From: an uncultured Faecalibacterium sp.
Lineage (GTDB): Bacteria > Bacillota > Clostridia > Oscillospirales > Ruminococcaceae
Reading direction: 5' to 3'
Length of the DNA stretch: 64,000 bases
Assembly (NCBI GenBank): GCA_937880095.1
Contig: CALFLK010000025.1
Location: 124,001-188,000 of the forward strand
Made by a program: the position numbers and the translations under genes. A model generated the notes under the pieces. That model had not been told where the DNA came from. It made no database searches and was given only the letters and a program-made list of their open reading frames with translations. Positions 33,587 to 40,989 of this stretch are shown here, in pieces. How positions within the stretch are numbered: position 1 is the stretch's first letter; every line of letters starts with the position of its first letter.

Positions 33587-34555
33587 TTACAGGGAGGCAA
33601 ACTCTGCTGCCGCTAAGGTCAACACCAGTTTGGCATTGCCGTTTGCGTGCAGTCGCTGGCGCACTTTATCAGCCGTTCGGATGGCAGCAACCGCTTTTTC
33701 TCCATGCAGGGGGCACAGCTTTGGCTGCAGCAGTGCTGCAGCAGCCAAAGCGGAAAGATCCTCCAGCACTTCGTCGGTACCGGAGCGGTCTTTTTCCAAT
33801 CCGGCAAGCATGGTTGCCAACTGGTAGCCATCTCCGTCCGCAGCCGCTTGTGCCAGCGTGCGTGCGGTTTCCAAGCGGGCACGGCGGGTTTTATTCTGCG
33901 CCACAGCCAGCACCGTACCGATGCGGCCATCAAACACGGCACTGAGCAGCTCCGCTTCGTCCTGCGCCACACCTTGCTTGGTGCAATAAGCAGCACATTC
34001 AGCGGGAGAGACAGGTGCCAGCGTAAAATCATAACAGCGGCTGCGAATGGTGGGGAGCACCCCCGCCAGACTGGACGCTGTCAACAAAAAGGTTACGTTT
34101 TCCGGCGGCTCTTCCAGCACTTTCAAAAGGGCGTTTGCGCTGGCTTCGTTCATGTGCTCCACATGATACAGCAAAATCACACGTCCCTGCGTGGATAATC
34201 CGGAGTTGAAACACTCGCTGCGAGCTGCCATTACCTGACCGACCAGATAATCGCCGTTTTTCGCACCACCGCGCACCGCGATGGCTTCCCGCACGATACC
34301 GGTTTCGATGTGTCCGCTGGAGCGGTCACCGGATTTTGCCACCGCATAGCAGCAATCTCCCTGCACCATATGTTCCGCAGCCGAACCGCCTTGCGGGTAC
34401 AATAAATCCGCCGCAATACACCGGGCAGCAAATCCTGCACCCAAGCCGGATTCGCCCACCAACAGCAGGCTGTGACCCATCCGACCGCTTTGCATCATGT
34501 GCATAACAGACTGTTTCAGTGGGGCATTTCCCACCAGACGTTCTTCCAGCATCAT
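33587..34555 (-). CDS. holB: DNA polymerase III subunit delta'
   Basis: A 322-residue clamp-loader subunit. The sequence aligns with the AAA+ delta' family: GHSLLLVGESGLG at the P-loop, NALLKVLEEPPENVTFLLT and the arginine-finger SRCYDF. The P-loop lacks the catalytic Lys (GLGAGF), consistent with the non-hydrolysing delta' subunit. A typical zinc module is not obvious. GAGGTG precedes the ATG at this position; a GTG three codons earlier is possible. It precedes ricT by 97 bases. Confidence 0.9.
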   Translation of the reverse strand: MMLEERLVGNAPLKQSVMHMMQSGRMGHSLLLVGESGLGAGFAARCIAADLLYPQGGSAAEHMVQGDCCYAVAKSGDRSSGHIETGIVREAIAVRGGAKNGDYLVGQVMAARSECFNSGLSTQGRVILLYHVEHMNEASANALLKVLEEPPENVTFLLTASSLAGVLPTIRSRCYDFTLAPVSPAECAAYCTKQGVAQDEAELLSAVFDGRIGTVLAVAQNKTRRARLETARTLAQAAADGDGYQLATMLAGLEKDRSGTDEVLEDLSALAAAALLQPKLCPLHGEKAVAAIRTADKVRQRLHANGNAKLVLTLAAAEFASL

Positions 34556-34598
34556 AGCCCACACCTCGCCCCGATCCTTTGTAAGTATTTCACCGTTT

Positions 34599-34627
34599 TA
34601 TTTTAGCACGAAACCTACAGCTTGCCA
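34599..34627 (-). promoter_or_regulatory. Promoter of holB-ricT
   Basis: TTGGCA and TAAAAT, 17 bases apart, reading leftward. Confidence 0.65.
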
Positions 34628-34789
34628 ATGAATTCCGATTTTTTCCCGCAGAAAGTGACAAAACGTGGCTTTTTGACGCCAAAACCCGCCTTTTATGTGC
34701 GAATGTTGCAATTTTTTAGCAACTTACGTTACTTTGCGAAGAAACAGAAACTTTAGGTTACTGGTTCCTTTTTCAACGAATGGGATAAA

Positions 34790-34882
34790 CTATCCACTTT
34801 CTCCACTGAGTTTTCCACTTAAAAAGTGGAAAGAGAAAGTTAAATTCACCATCTTTCCACTTTATCCACCGAGTTTTCCACA
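34790..34882. repeat. Imperfect 28-bp direct repeat with TCCAC triplets
   Basis: Two copies (34790-34817 and 34854-34881; about 25 of 28 identical), each with three TCCAC units in the pattern YTNTCCACTTT-N-TCCAC-N-GAG-TTTTCCAC. A perfect 9-bp hairpin (TTTCCACTT/AAGTGGAAA) lies between. The elements TTATCCACC and TTTTCCACA are each one base from the DnaA box TTATCCACA. Confidence 0.8.
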
Positions 34883-34900
34883 GAGAGGGGTGTTTTGCGC

Positions 34901-34930
34901 ATTATACCTATTGTAATCAAAACACATCAA
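34901..34930 (-). promoter_or_regulatory. Promoter upstream of the TCCAC repeat block
   Basis: TTGATG and TATAAT, 18 bases apart, facing left. A transcript would begin about 10 bases before the repeats and carry six GTGGA motifs. Confidence 0.55.
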
Positions 34931-35176
34931 CTCCAGACGACAAAAGAGTAAACCGTGGGAATTCCATAGATTTTTTGCGCACAAAATCGCATTTCATTCC
35001 TTTCGCACGCACGCAAAAGAATCATGGTAAAAATACAGCTTTCTGTTGTATTCTCAAGGCTTTTGGGCGTTTTCAATGGGCAAAAAACAACTATTCTTTT
35101 TCTTTCAAAGCGCGATTCTCCCGCCTGTTGAATGAAACAATACCGCCAGAAAATCTTTCCACTGCCGAAAATGAAA

Positions 35177-35206
35177 CAAGACCCGGCTTTTTACAACCGG
35201 ATCTTG
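35177..35206 (-). terminator. Terminator of the XRE gene
   Basis: Stem CAAGATCCGG/CCGGGTCTTG with one wobble on the minus transcript, then TTTCATTTT. Confidence 0.65.
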
Positions 35207-35250
35207 TCGAATGAGAAGGAATTTTGTCAACTGAGAAACTTATCGAGTGC

Positions 35251-35700
35251 TTATTCCATAGCAGGAAGTTGTTCACTACCATTTTCCACAGTTTGTGCAG
35301 AACTGGTTGTTACACTGCTAAATATTAAACCGCTGCTCAGTGCCAAAACAAGCATCAGCACCAATCCCAGCAGGAAAGCCAGCAAAATACCTTTCAGCCA
35401 TTTGCCCAGCGTATGGGCTCTTTGGTTTTTAATTGCCATCTGTTCGCTGATGCGTGCCAGCTGGTTCGCAATCTGATTTTCCGGTGCCGAGTCTTGTGCC
35501 TGCTCTGCTTCTGCACCCAAGAGCGCACTAACGGATACCTGCAAAACCTGTGCCAATTCCTGCAAACATTGCACGTCTGGCACCGAAAGGTTTTTCTCCC
35601 ATTTGGAAACAGTCTGACGCACAACGTGCAGCCGGACAGCAAGCTCTTCCTGCGTCATGCCCTGTTTCTGGCGGGCATTGCGGATATTTTCTCCTAACAT
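35251..35700 (-). CDS. XRE family regulator with C-terminal membrane segment
   Basis: A 149-residue protein. Residues about 6-60 are a Cro/C1-type HTH (RNARQKQGMTQEELA, then RQTVSKWEKNLSVPD). After a short linker there is one membrane segment (about residues 104-126) and a short external tail, so this is a membrane-tethered DNA-binding protein, a layout common in Firmicutes whose signal is unknown. I chose the ATG with AAGGAG upstream; the open frame continues 64 codons further but across the promoter. Confidence 0.88.
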   Translation of the reverse strand: MLGENIRNARQKQGMTQEELAVRLHVVRQTVSKWEKNLSVPDVQCLQELAQVLQVSVSALLGAEAEQAQDSAPENQIANQLARISEQMAIKNQRAHTLGKWLKGILLAFLLGLVLMLVLALSSGLIFSSVTTSSAQTVENGSEQLPAME

Positions 35701-35730
35701 AAAGTAAATCTCCTTGTGTTTGATGGCATC

Positions 35731-35759
35731 ATTGTATCGTAGTGCAGCCCGTTTCTCAA
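35731..35759 (-). promoter_or_regulatory. Promoter of the XRE gene
   Basis: TTGAGA and TACAAT, 17 bases apart. A tandem repeat TGCGCAAC TGCGCAAC (35770-35785) lies just upstream of the -35 and could be an operator. Confidence 0.7.
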
Positions 35760-35876
35760 GCAACGGGGGTGCGCAACTGCGCAACGCCTGTGCGCATTGC
35801 CGTAAAACATCAGTATTTCGGGGATTTTTGCCAAATTTATGCCGGAAAGATTTACAGCTCCCCACCGGGGTTTCGC

Positions 35877-35905
35877 TTGCCGTTTCCATCAATTATGGCT
35901 ATACT
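35877..35905 (+). promoter_or_regulatory. Promoter of the SDR gene
   Basis: TTGCCG and TATACT, 17 bases apart, 54 bases before the start codon. Confidence 0.7.
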
Positions 35906-35958
35906 GAAAACAATAGAAAAGCCCTTATGAAAAGGCAAATGAAATGGAGGTTATTTTG

Positions 35959-36699
35959 ATGCTTTTGGAAGGTAAAGTTGCGATTGTCACTGGTGGTACC
36001 CGTGGCATTGGCATGGCGATTGTAAAGACATTTTTGGACAACGGTGCCAGCGTTGTGCTGACCGGCAGCCGTCAGGCTACGGTAGACAAGGCTATGTCTG
36101 AGCTGACCGCATACGGCGACCGCGTCATGGGTCTGTGCCCGAATCTGGGCGATGCCGCTCAGGTAGCAAATCTGGTTGACCAGACCGTCAAGAAGTACGG
36201 CAAGCTGGATATCATGGTCAACAACGCAGGCATCTCTGCCCGCGACAGCCTGTATGACTATGCACCCGAAGACTTTGACAAGATTCTGGATGTAAACCTG
36301 AAGTCTGTATTTAACGGCTGTCAGGCTGCTGCACGCGTGATGAAGGCACAGGGCGGCGGTGTTATCCTGAACACCAGCTCCATGGTTTCTCTGTATGGTC
36401 AGCCTTCCGGCTGTGGCTATCCCACCACCAAGTTTGCTGTGAACGGTCTGACCCGTTCTCTGGCGCGTGAACTGGGCCGTGACCACATCCGTGTAAACGC
36501 AGTTGCTCCCGGTGTGACCCGTACCGACATGGTCGCTGCTCTGCCCAAGGAGATTGTGGAGCGTATTTCTGCACCCATCCCGCTGGGTCGTGTTGGCGAG
36601 CCGGAGGAAGTGGCAAACGCATTCCTGTTCCTGGCAAGCGATCTGGCAAGCTATGTGACCGGCGAAGTGCTGAGCGTTGACGGCGCAGCCATGACCTGA
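35959..36699 (+). CDS. SDR family oxidoreductase (FabG-like)
   Basis: A 246-residue short-chain dehydrogenase/reductase. The NAD(P) motif TGGTRGIG, the structural NNAG, the catalytic Ser in SSM and YxxxK (YPTTK) are all present, with the family ending TGEVLSVDGA. It resembles 3-oxoacyl-ACP reductase FabG but is not in a fatty-acid gene cluster, so the substrate is uncertain. The start with GGAGG eight bases upstream was chosen over an ATG 15 bases earlier. Single-gene unit. Confidence 0.88.
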   Translation: MLLEGKVAIVTGGTRGIGMAIVKTFLDNGASVVLTGSRQATVDKAMSELTAYGDRVMGLCPNLGDAAQVANLVDQTVKKYGKLDIMVNNAGISARDSLYDYAPEDFDKILDVNLKSVFNGCQAAARVMKAQGGGVILNTSSMVSLYGQPSGCGYPTTKFAVNGLTRSLARELGRDHIRVNAVAPGVTRTDMVAALPKEIVERISAPIPLGRVGEPEEVANAFLFLASDLASYVTGEVLSVDGAAMT

Positions 36700-36725
36700 T
36701 TTTGCAAAACAAAACATAACACATA

Positions 36726-36765
36726 AAAATCCCCCGACAGAAGTTTCTGCCGGGGGATTTTCTTT
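36726..36765. terminator. Bidirectional intrinsic terminator
   Basis: Stem AAAATCCCCCG with complement, an inner CAGAA/TTCTG arm, A and T tracts at the ends, between convergent genes. Confidence 0.88.
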
Positions 36766-37646
36766 TACTTATTTGCGTCTTGGAAGCCTTCGCCCACAAG
36801 GTCGTTTGCTTCACAAACCATCATAACCACACCAGGGTCCACACTGTTTACCGCATGGCGCACATGGTATACCTCGCTGTTGGAGCAAGCGCAGTACAGC
36901 ATTTCACGGGCTTCGCCGGTGTAGCTGCCGCGAGCTTCTACAATCGTTGCACCGCGACCGACGTTTTCCGAAATGGCATCGGCGCAAGCCTGACCATGGT
37001 TGGTGATAGCGATAACCAGCTTGCCGCCGCCGGCACCGTACATGATTTTATCCATAACAAGGCTGTAAGTCATGCAGGCAATCAGGCCATACAAAACCGC
37101 ATCCAGAGAACCGAATACCGGCCAGCCCATCAGGATAATGACCGCATCCATAGCAATGGTCACCTGACCAAAGGACAGATGGGGATTCTTCTTTTTGATA
37201 GCTGCCACAACGAAATCGCTGCCGCCTGTATTGGAACCGCGCATATAAATCAAGCCCAGACCAATACCGGCAAACACACCGGTAAACAAGCTGGCAAGCA
37301 GCGGGTCGCCGCCATAAATGGGGAAGCGTGCCAACACGCCGTCCATGATAACTGTGACCCAAATCAGGGTGCGTAGGCTGCGCAAGATATATCGCTTACC
37401 CAGCACAGGACCGCAAATCAGGATAATGGGAACATTGATCAAAAAGCTCAATAAGCCCAGCGGTACCTGAGGCAAAAATTCGCGAATCAGAAGCGCCATA
37501 CCGGTAACACCGCCGGGGGCAAAGCCCGCATTTTCCGCAAAGGTATAAAAGCCAATGCCGAACATCAAAGCGCCCAAAATATCATACAGGTTATCCACCA
37601 GAAAATCTTTCCAGTTATCAGCGTCCCATTTCCACGGCATATCCAT
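36765..37646 (-). CDS. YitT family protein with DUF2179 domain
   Basis: A 293-residue membrane protein of the YitT/DUF161 family: hydrophobic segments over residues about 25-195, with the motifs GFAPGGVTGMA and RGSNTGGSDFV, followed by a cytoplasmic DUF2179 domain (about 210-290; GRGATIVEARGSYTG and HAVNSVDPG). Function unproven, transport assumed. The ATG with AAAGGG upstream was preferred over one seven codons earlier. It starts 63 bases after mgtE, so it may belong to the Mg2+ transporter transcript. Confidence 0.87.
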   Translation of the reverse strand: MDMPWKWDADNWKDFLVDNLYDILGALMFGIGFYTFAENAGFAPGGVTGMALLIREFLPQVPLGLLSFLINVPIILICGPVLGKRYILRSLRTLIWVTVIMDGVLARFPIYGGDPLLASLFTGVFAGIGLGLIYMRGSNTGGSDFVVAAIKKKNPHLSFGQVTIAMDAVIILMGWPVFGSLDAVLYGLIACMTYSLVMDKIMYGAGGGKLVIAITNHGQACADAISENVGRGATIVEARGSYTGEAREMLYCACSNSEVYHVRHAVNSVDPGVVMMVCEANDLVGEGFQDANK

Positions 37647-37708
37647 ACACACCCTTTCATCCGCCATTCGGCGGAGACGATTCTATCATTGATGCACAGG
37701 CAGCTGCG

Positions 37709-39331
37709 TTACGACAGCATACTGAACACCGTCATTGCGATGCGGAAGTACAGCAGCAAGCTGCAAGCGTCCACGATGGTCGTAATGAACGGAGAAGCCA
37801 TCAGCGCAGGGTCCAGACCAATCTTCTTTGCCAGCAGCGGCAGTGCACCGCCCACCAGCTTTGCCAGCACGACTGCACAGAACAGCGACAGGCTGACGGT
37901 AATCGCATAGCCGAACACATGATCATACTGACCGGCATAGAATACGCCGTACATCAGCAGGATGCGTGCGCCGTTGACGATACCCAAAATTGCGCCAATG
38001 ATGACTGCGATCCGCAGTTCCTTGCTCAGGACCTTCATAATATCGGTGGGGGTCACCTGATCCAGCGCCATACCACGAATCATCAGGGTACTGGTCTGGT
38101 TACCACAGTTACCGGCGGTATCCATCAGCATGGGCATGAAGGAAACCAGCAGCGGCATGGTAACAAACGCTGCTTCGTAATGGGTCGTGACCATACCGGT
38201 CACCGTAGCGGACAGCATCAGAATCAACAGCCAAGGCAAACGCTGTTTTGCCTGCTGCCAGACAGAAGTACCGAAGTAGGTTGCTTCGGCGTCCTCGGTC
38301 ATAATAGCAGCCATCTTGTGCATATCCTCGGTGGATTCCTGGGTCAAAACGTCCACTGCGTCGTCGATGGTGACGATACCGACCATCATGCCCTCTGCAT
38401 CCAGAACCGGCATGGCGGTTAGGTCATAACGCTGCATCTCACGAGCAACATCTTCCTGGTCATCGGTGACACGGACGCAAATCACATTGTCGTCCATCAG
38501 CTCGGTGATAGGGGTATCAAACTGGGACAGCAGCAAATCCTTTGCGGAAACAACGCCCAGCAGGCGATTCTTTTCCACAACATAGCTGGTGTATACGGTT
38601 TCGGCGTTCTCGCCCTGCTCGCGAATAGCAGCAATGGCTTCGCGCACCGTCATATTTTCTTTTAGCCGGACATACTCCAGCGTCATAATCGAGCCTGCGC
38701 TGCTTTCCGGATAGCGCAGCAGCTTGTTCAGGCTGTCACGGGTTTCCTTGCTGGATTTTGCCAGCACGCGCTTTACCACCGCAGCAGGCATATCTTCCAG
38801 CAGGTCAGCCGCATCGTCCAAACTCATTTCTTCCAATGCGCCTACCAGCTCGGTATCCGAGAAGGCTTCGACCAAATCGGTACGAGCTTCGTCGGACATA
38901 TACGCAAAGGCTTCTGCTGCAACTTCTTTTTTCAGCAGACGGAAAATCACCAGACGGTTGTTTTCGTCCAGCTCTTCCAGCAGCTCTGCCAAGTCGACGG
39001 GGTTTTCTTCCTCGGTTGCTTCACGCAGATCCAGATACTGCTTTTTCATCAGCAGCTTCAGAATCTGGGACTTGGTCAGACGCTCACGGTCATCGGGTTC
39101 GTCGTCGTGTTTTTCTTCCCACTCTGCCTGTTCAATGTCATCGCGGATATCTTCCAAGGTTTCCGCAATGTCTTCTTCCAGTGCCACCTTGATTTCAGGT
39201 GCCAGATCCTCCGGCAATTCTTCGGGCGGCAGCTGAGGCAAATCTGCCTCGTTGGTTTCGGTGGGGGTAGGGATGCGCTCGCGTGCCAGATCTTCGATCT
39301 GGTTAATGGTTTCTTTGTTCTGCTTTTCCAT
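37709..39331 (-). CDS. mgtE: Magnesium transporter MgtE
   Basis: A 540-residue MgtE channel. After an acidic, low-complexity N-terminus (about 85 residues, longer than usual) come the MgtE N domain (ELLEELDENNRLVIFRLL), two CBS domains (about 245-370; YTSYVVEKNRLLGVVS and AMPVLDAEGMMVGIVTIDD) that gate the pore by sensing Mg2+, and five membrane helices with the pore motif DTAGNCGNQTSTLMIRG. AGGAGG precedes the ATG. No M-box was found upstream; instead there is a short leader ORF and a terminator, suggesting a different control. Confidence 0.94.
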   Translation of the reverse strand: MEKQNKETINQIEDLARERIPTPTETNEADLPQLPPEELPEDLAPEIKVALEEDIAETLEDIRDDIEQAEWEEKHDDEPDDRERLTKSQILKLLMKKQYLDLREATEEENPVDLAELLEELDENNRLVIFRLLKKEVAAEAFAYMSDEARTDLVEAFSDTELVGALEEMSLDDAADLLEDMPAAVVKRVLAKSSKETRDSLNKLLRYPESSAGSIMTLEYVRLKENMTVREAIAAIREQGENAETVYTSYVVEKNRLLGVVSAKDLLLSQFDTPITELMDDNVICVRVTDDQEDVAREMQRYDLTAMPVLDAEGMMVGIVTIDDAVDVLTQESTEDMHKMAAIMTEDAEATYFGTSVWQQAKQRLPWLLILMLSATVTGMVTTHYEAAFVTMPLLVSFMPMLMDTAGNCGNQTSTLMIRGMALDQVTPTDIMKVLSKELRIAVIIGAILGIVNGARILLMYGVFYAGQYDHVFGYAITVSLSLFCAVVLAKLVGGALPLLAKKIGLDPALMASPFITTIVDACSLLLYFRIAMTVFSMLS

Positions 39332-39371
39332 GGGCAATTCCTCCTTTTGTGTATTGGGAGGTATCCGGCAG

Positions 39372-39423
39372 AAAACAAAAAGCGCACAGCCCATCGCCGC
39401 TTTTCAGCCGCGATAAACCGTGC
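39372..39423 (-). terminator. Intrinsic terminator in the mgtE leader
   Basis: On the minus transcript, GCACGGTTTATCGC pairs with GCGATGGGCTGTGC over 14 pairs (four G-U), followed by GCTTTTTGTTTT. It lies between the leader ORF and mgtE. The loop side contains GCGGCT, complementary to AGCCGC in the last codons of the leader ORF, offering an alternative fold. Confidence 0.75.
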
Positions 39424-39448
39424 CCCATTTTGCCGCAAACTCGCAATC

Positions 39449-39541
39449 TTACACTGCGGCTCTCCGGTAAAATAAGGTGTACGCATTCTTGTTGAGTTTC
39501 CTGCCAGACACACTGGCTTGCGGACTATGATCAGGGTCCAT
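39449..39541 (-). CDS. Candidate mgtE leader peptide (30 aa)
   Basis: A 30-codon ORF beginning M-D-P-D-H-S-P and ending in a basic tail (YRRAAV), 45 bases after a strong promoter. AGGAGGTGA lies upstream, with a rather long gap (10 to 13 bases depending on which bases pair). The start resembles the E. coli/Salmonella MgtL leader, which begins M-E-P-D-P-T-P and whose acidic-proline stretch destabilises ribosomes when Mg2+ is low. An intrinsic terminator separates it from mgtE. The stop codon is inside a small hairpin (GCCGCA/TGCGGC). Role inferred from position and composition. Confidence 0.6.
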   Translation of the reverse strand: MDPDHSPQASVSGRKLNKNAYTLFYRRAAV

Positions 39542-39592
39542 AAAAATGCGTTCACCTCCTGCAATTACTTCATAAAAATCCAGTCCTTAGTT

Positions 39593-39621
39593 ATTGTAAC
39601 ACCCGCTTTTTATCGGGTCAA
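39593..39621 (-). promoter_or_regulatory. Promoter of the mgtE leader
   Basis: TTGACC and TACAAT, 17 bases apart, reading leftward. Confidence 0.8.
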
Positions 39622-39706
39622 CCCCGCGCGGAACAGAAATCTTTTTCCACCGATTTCGATTATTCCGTGGAAAACTTTCCACTCCAATTCCGCGCAAGAA
39701 CTGTGC

Positions 39707-40384
39707 TTAAATATTCGCCTGACTGCGGAGTTTGTCCATCTTTTCGTCCAGCTCCATGCTGTTCTGGGCGCACAGCAGCAGGTCCCGCTGCATCTCCTCG
39801 GTAAACTCGGTCCCCTTTTTGTAGCGCAGCTGGTGTTCCAAGGATGCCCAGCAGTCCATTGCAATGGTGCGCAGCTGGATTTCTACCTTCATCATGCGCT
39901 TTTCCTTTTCCAAGAAAATGGGAATCTCCACAATCAGATGCAGACTGCGGTATCCATTGGGTTTGGGGTTTGCAATGTAATCCTTCATCTCAATCAGGGT
40001 AATGTCATCCTGATTCAAAAGCGCTTCTGACAAGGTATAAACATCCTTCACAAAGGAACAAACCACTCGGATGCCCGCAATGTCATTCAGATGCGCTTCC
40101 ATGGATTCCACATTGACCGGCAGACCCTTGCGCTCCAGCTTTTCGATGATGCTGGGCAGCGATTTCAGGCGGGATTTAATGGTGTTGATGGGGTTGCGGT
40201 CATTCTGCAGCGAGGACTCCTCGTCCAGCACTTCAAACTTGGTCTGTACCTCCTTGATGGCACAGCGATAATAAGACATCAACCGACGAAATTCCAGTGT
40301 GCGACTGCGGGTCCATTCCAGACGCTTGATTTCCGCTTCTGACAAGGTTTCGTTTTTATCTTTTCCTCGAACAATCTTTTCCAT
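39707..40384 (-). CDS. relQ: Small alarmone synthetase (RelQ/YjbM type)
   Basis: A 225-residue single-domain (p)ppGpp synthetase. The RelA/SpoT synthetase motifs are present: RLKSLPSIIEKL, DIAGIRVVC, NPKPNGYRSLHL (GTP-binding and catalytic region) and VEIQLRTIAMDCWASLEHQLRYK. There is no hydrolase or TGS/ACT region, so it is a stand-alone small synthetase, usually induced by cell-wall or other stress. AAGGAG precedes the ATG, and a promoter lies 120 bases upstream. Confidence 0.92.
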   Translation of the reverse strand: MEKIVRGKDKNETLSEAEIKRLEWTRSRTLEFRRLMSYYRCAIKEVQTKFEVLDEESSLQNDRNPINTIKSRLKSLPSIIEKLERKGLPVNVESMEAHLNDIAGIRVVCSFVKDVYTLSEALLNQDDITLIEMKDYIANPKPNGYRSLHLIVEIPIFLEKEKRMMKVEIQLRTIAMDCWASLEHQLRYKKGTEFTEEMQRDLLLCAQNSMELDEKMDKLRSQANI

Positions 40385-40505
40385 GGTATCTCCTTATGTG
40401 AACAGCGCATCTACGCCGCTTTTCTACAATTCTTTGCTTTGTGTTGCGCACTTTAACGCGGTGTTGAACACCCAGAACTATCCCAAAAAAGACAGTTCTC
40501 TCCTT

Positions 40506-40534
40506 ATTGTAACGGAAAGGACTGTCAGTTTCAA
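40506..40534 (-). promoter_or_regulatory. Promoter of relQ
   Basis: TTGAAA and TACAAT, 17 bases apart, reading leftward. Confidence 0.75.
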
Positions 40535-40543
40535 TTTATTTCC

Positions 40544-40584
40544 AAAAAAATACCTCCCCATTGCTTGTTGCAGCAAAGGGGAGG
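40544..40584 (-). terminator. Terminator upstream of relQ
   Basis: Stem CCTCCCC/GGGGAGG with an inner TTGCT/AGCAA arm, followed on the minus strand by TATTTTTTT. It would end a transcript coming from nifJ through the hairpin array. Confidence 0.85.
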
Positions 40585-40649
40585 CTAAAAACGAGATTCG
40601 TTTTTCCGTCGGCAAGATTTCCGTAAAAGCGGATCTTATGCAGACGTCG

Positions 40650-40961
40650 AAGCAAGGTATCCGCACGCAGACCTTATGCTTCTGGTACGAGCTTGTCGTA
40701 CTCTCAAGGGCCCTCACGGGCGCTTTTGGTATTTTATGCGTTCAGCCTGCCGGGGGGATTGGAAATCCTTCTGCTGCTCTCTCCGCGCGATCAGAACAGA
40801 GCTGCGGTTGGATTTCCTTTCCTTACCGGGGTGGTACGCGTAAAATCATGGTTTGACGGTTCGCTCCGCGCGATCAGAATCGAACTGTCATTTTATGCGG
40901 CAGGGGGATACAGCGTACTCAGCGGATCCGCGCGATCAGAACCAACCGAGTTTGCTGTATC
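40650..40961 (+). ncRNA. Candidate structured RNA: tandem hairpins with an invariant loop
   Basis: Three stem-loops (40761-40817, 40854-40890, 40907-40961) share the exact loop core TCCGCGCGATCAGAA while their stems differ completely in sequence yet remain complementary: CTGCTGCTCT/AGAGCTGCGG inside GGAAATCC/GGATTTCC; TGACGGTTCG/CGAACTGTCA; GATACAGC/GCTGTATC plus ACTC/GAGT. A fourth, degenerate copy (40650-40681) has the loop TCCGCACGCAGA in an AAGCA/TGCTT stem. In each of the three good copies one pair is G-U on the plus strand but A-C on the minus strand, favouring the plus strand. Two linkers share ATTTTATGCG. No clear plus promoter was found, and a minus-strand terminator lies to the left, so orientation is not settled. 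Confidence 0.55.
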
Positions 40962-40989
40962 AACTGCACACCTTTTGTCCTAAGACAAA

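Larger units (their letters stand above)
34628..35176. other. Intergenic region without a recognisable gene
   Basis: About 550 bases between holB and an XRE gene. It holds the TCCAC-rich repeat block and the leftward promoter described separately; the rest is AT-rich with no convincing ORF. Confidence 0.6.

Noticed and set aside
39332..39600. M-box (ykoK) magnesium riboswitch upstream of mgtE
   Set aside because: The conserved M-box segments could not be found; the leader instead has a short ORF and terminator.
40693..40983. A 96-codon frame through the hairpin array
   Set aside because: No ribosome site, and the three identical loops fall in different contexts and frames, so the constraint is on nucleic-acid structure, not protein.
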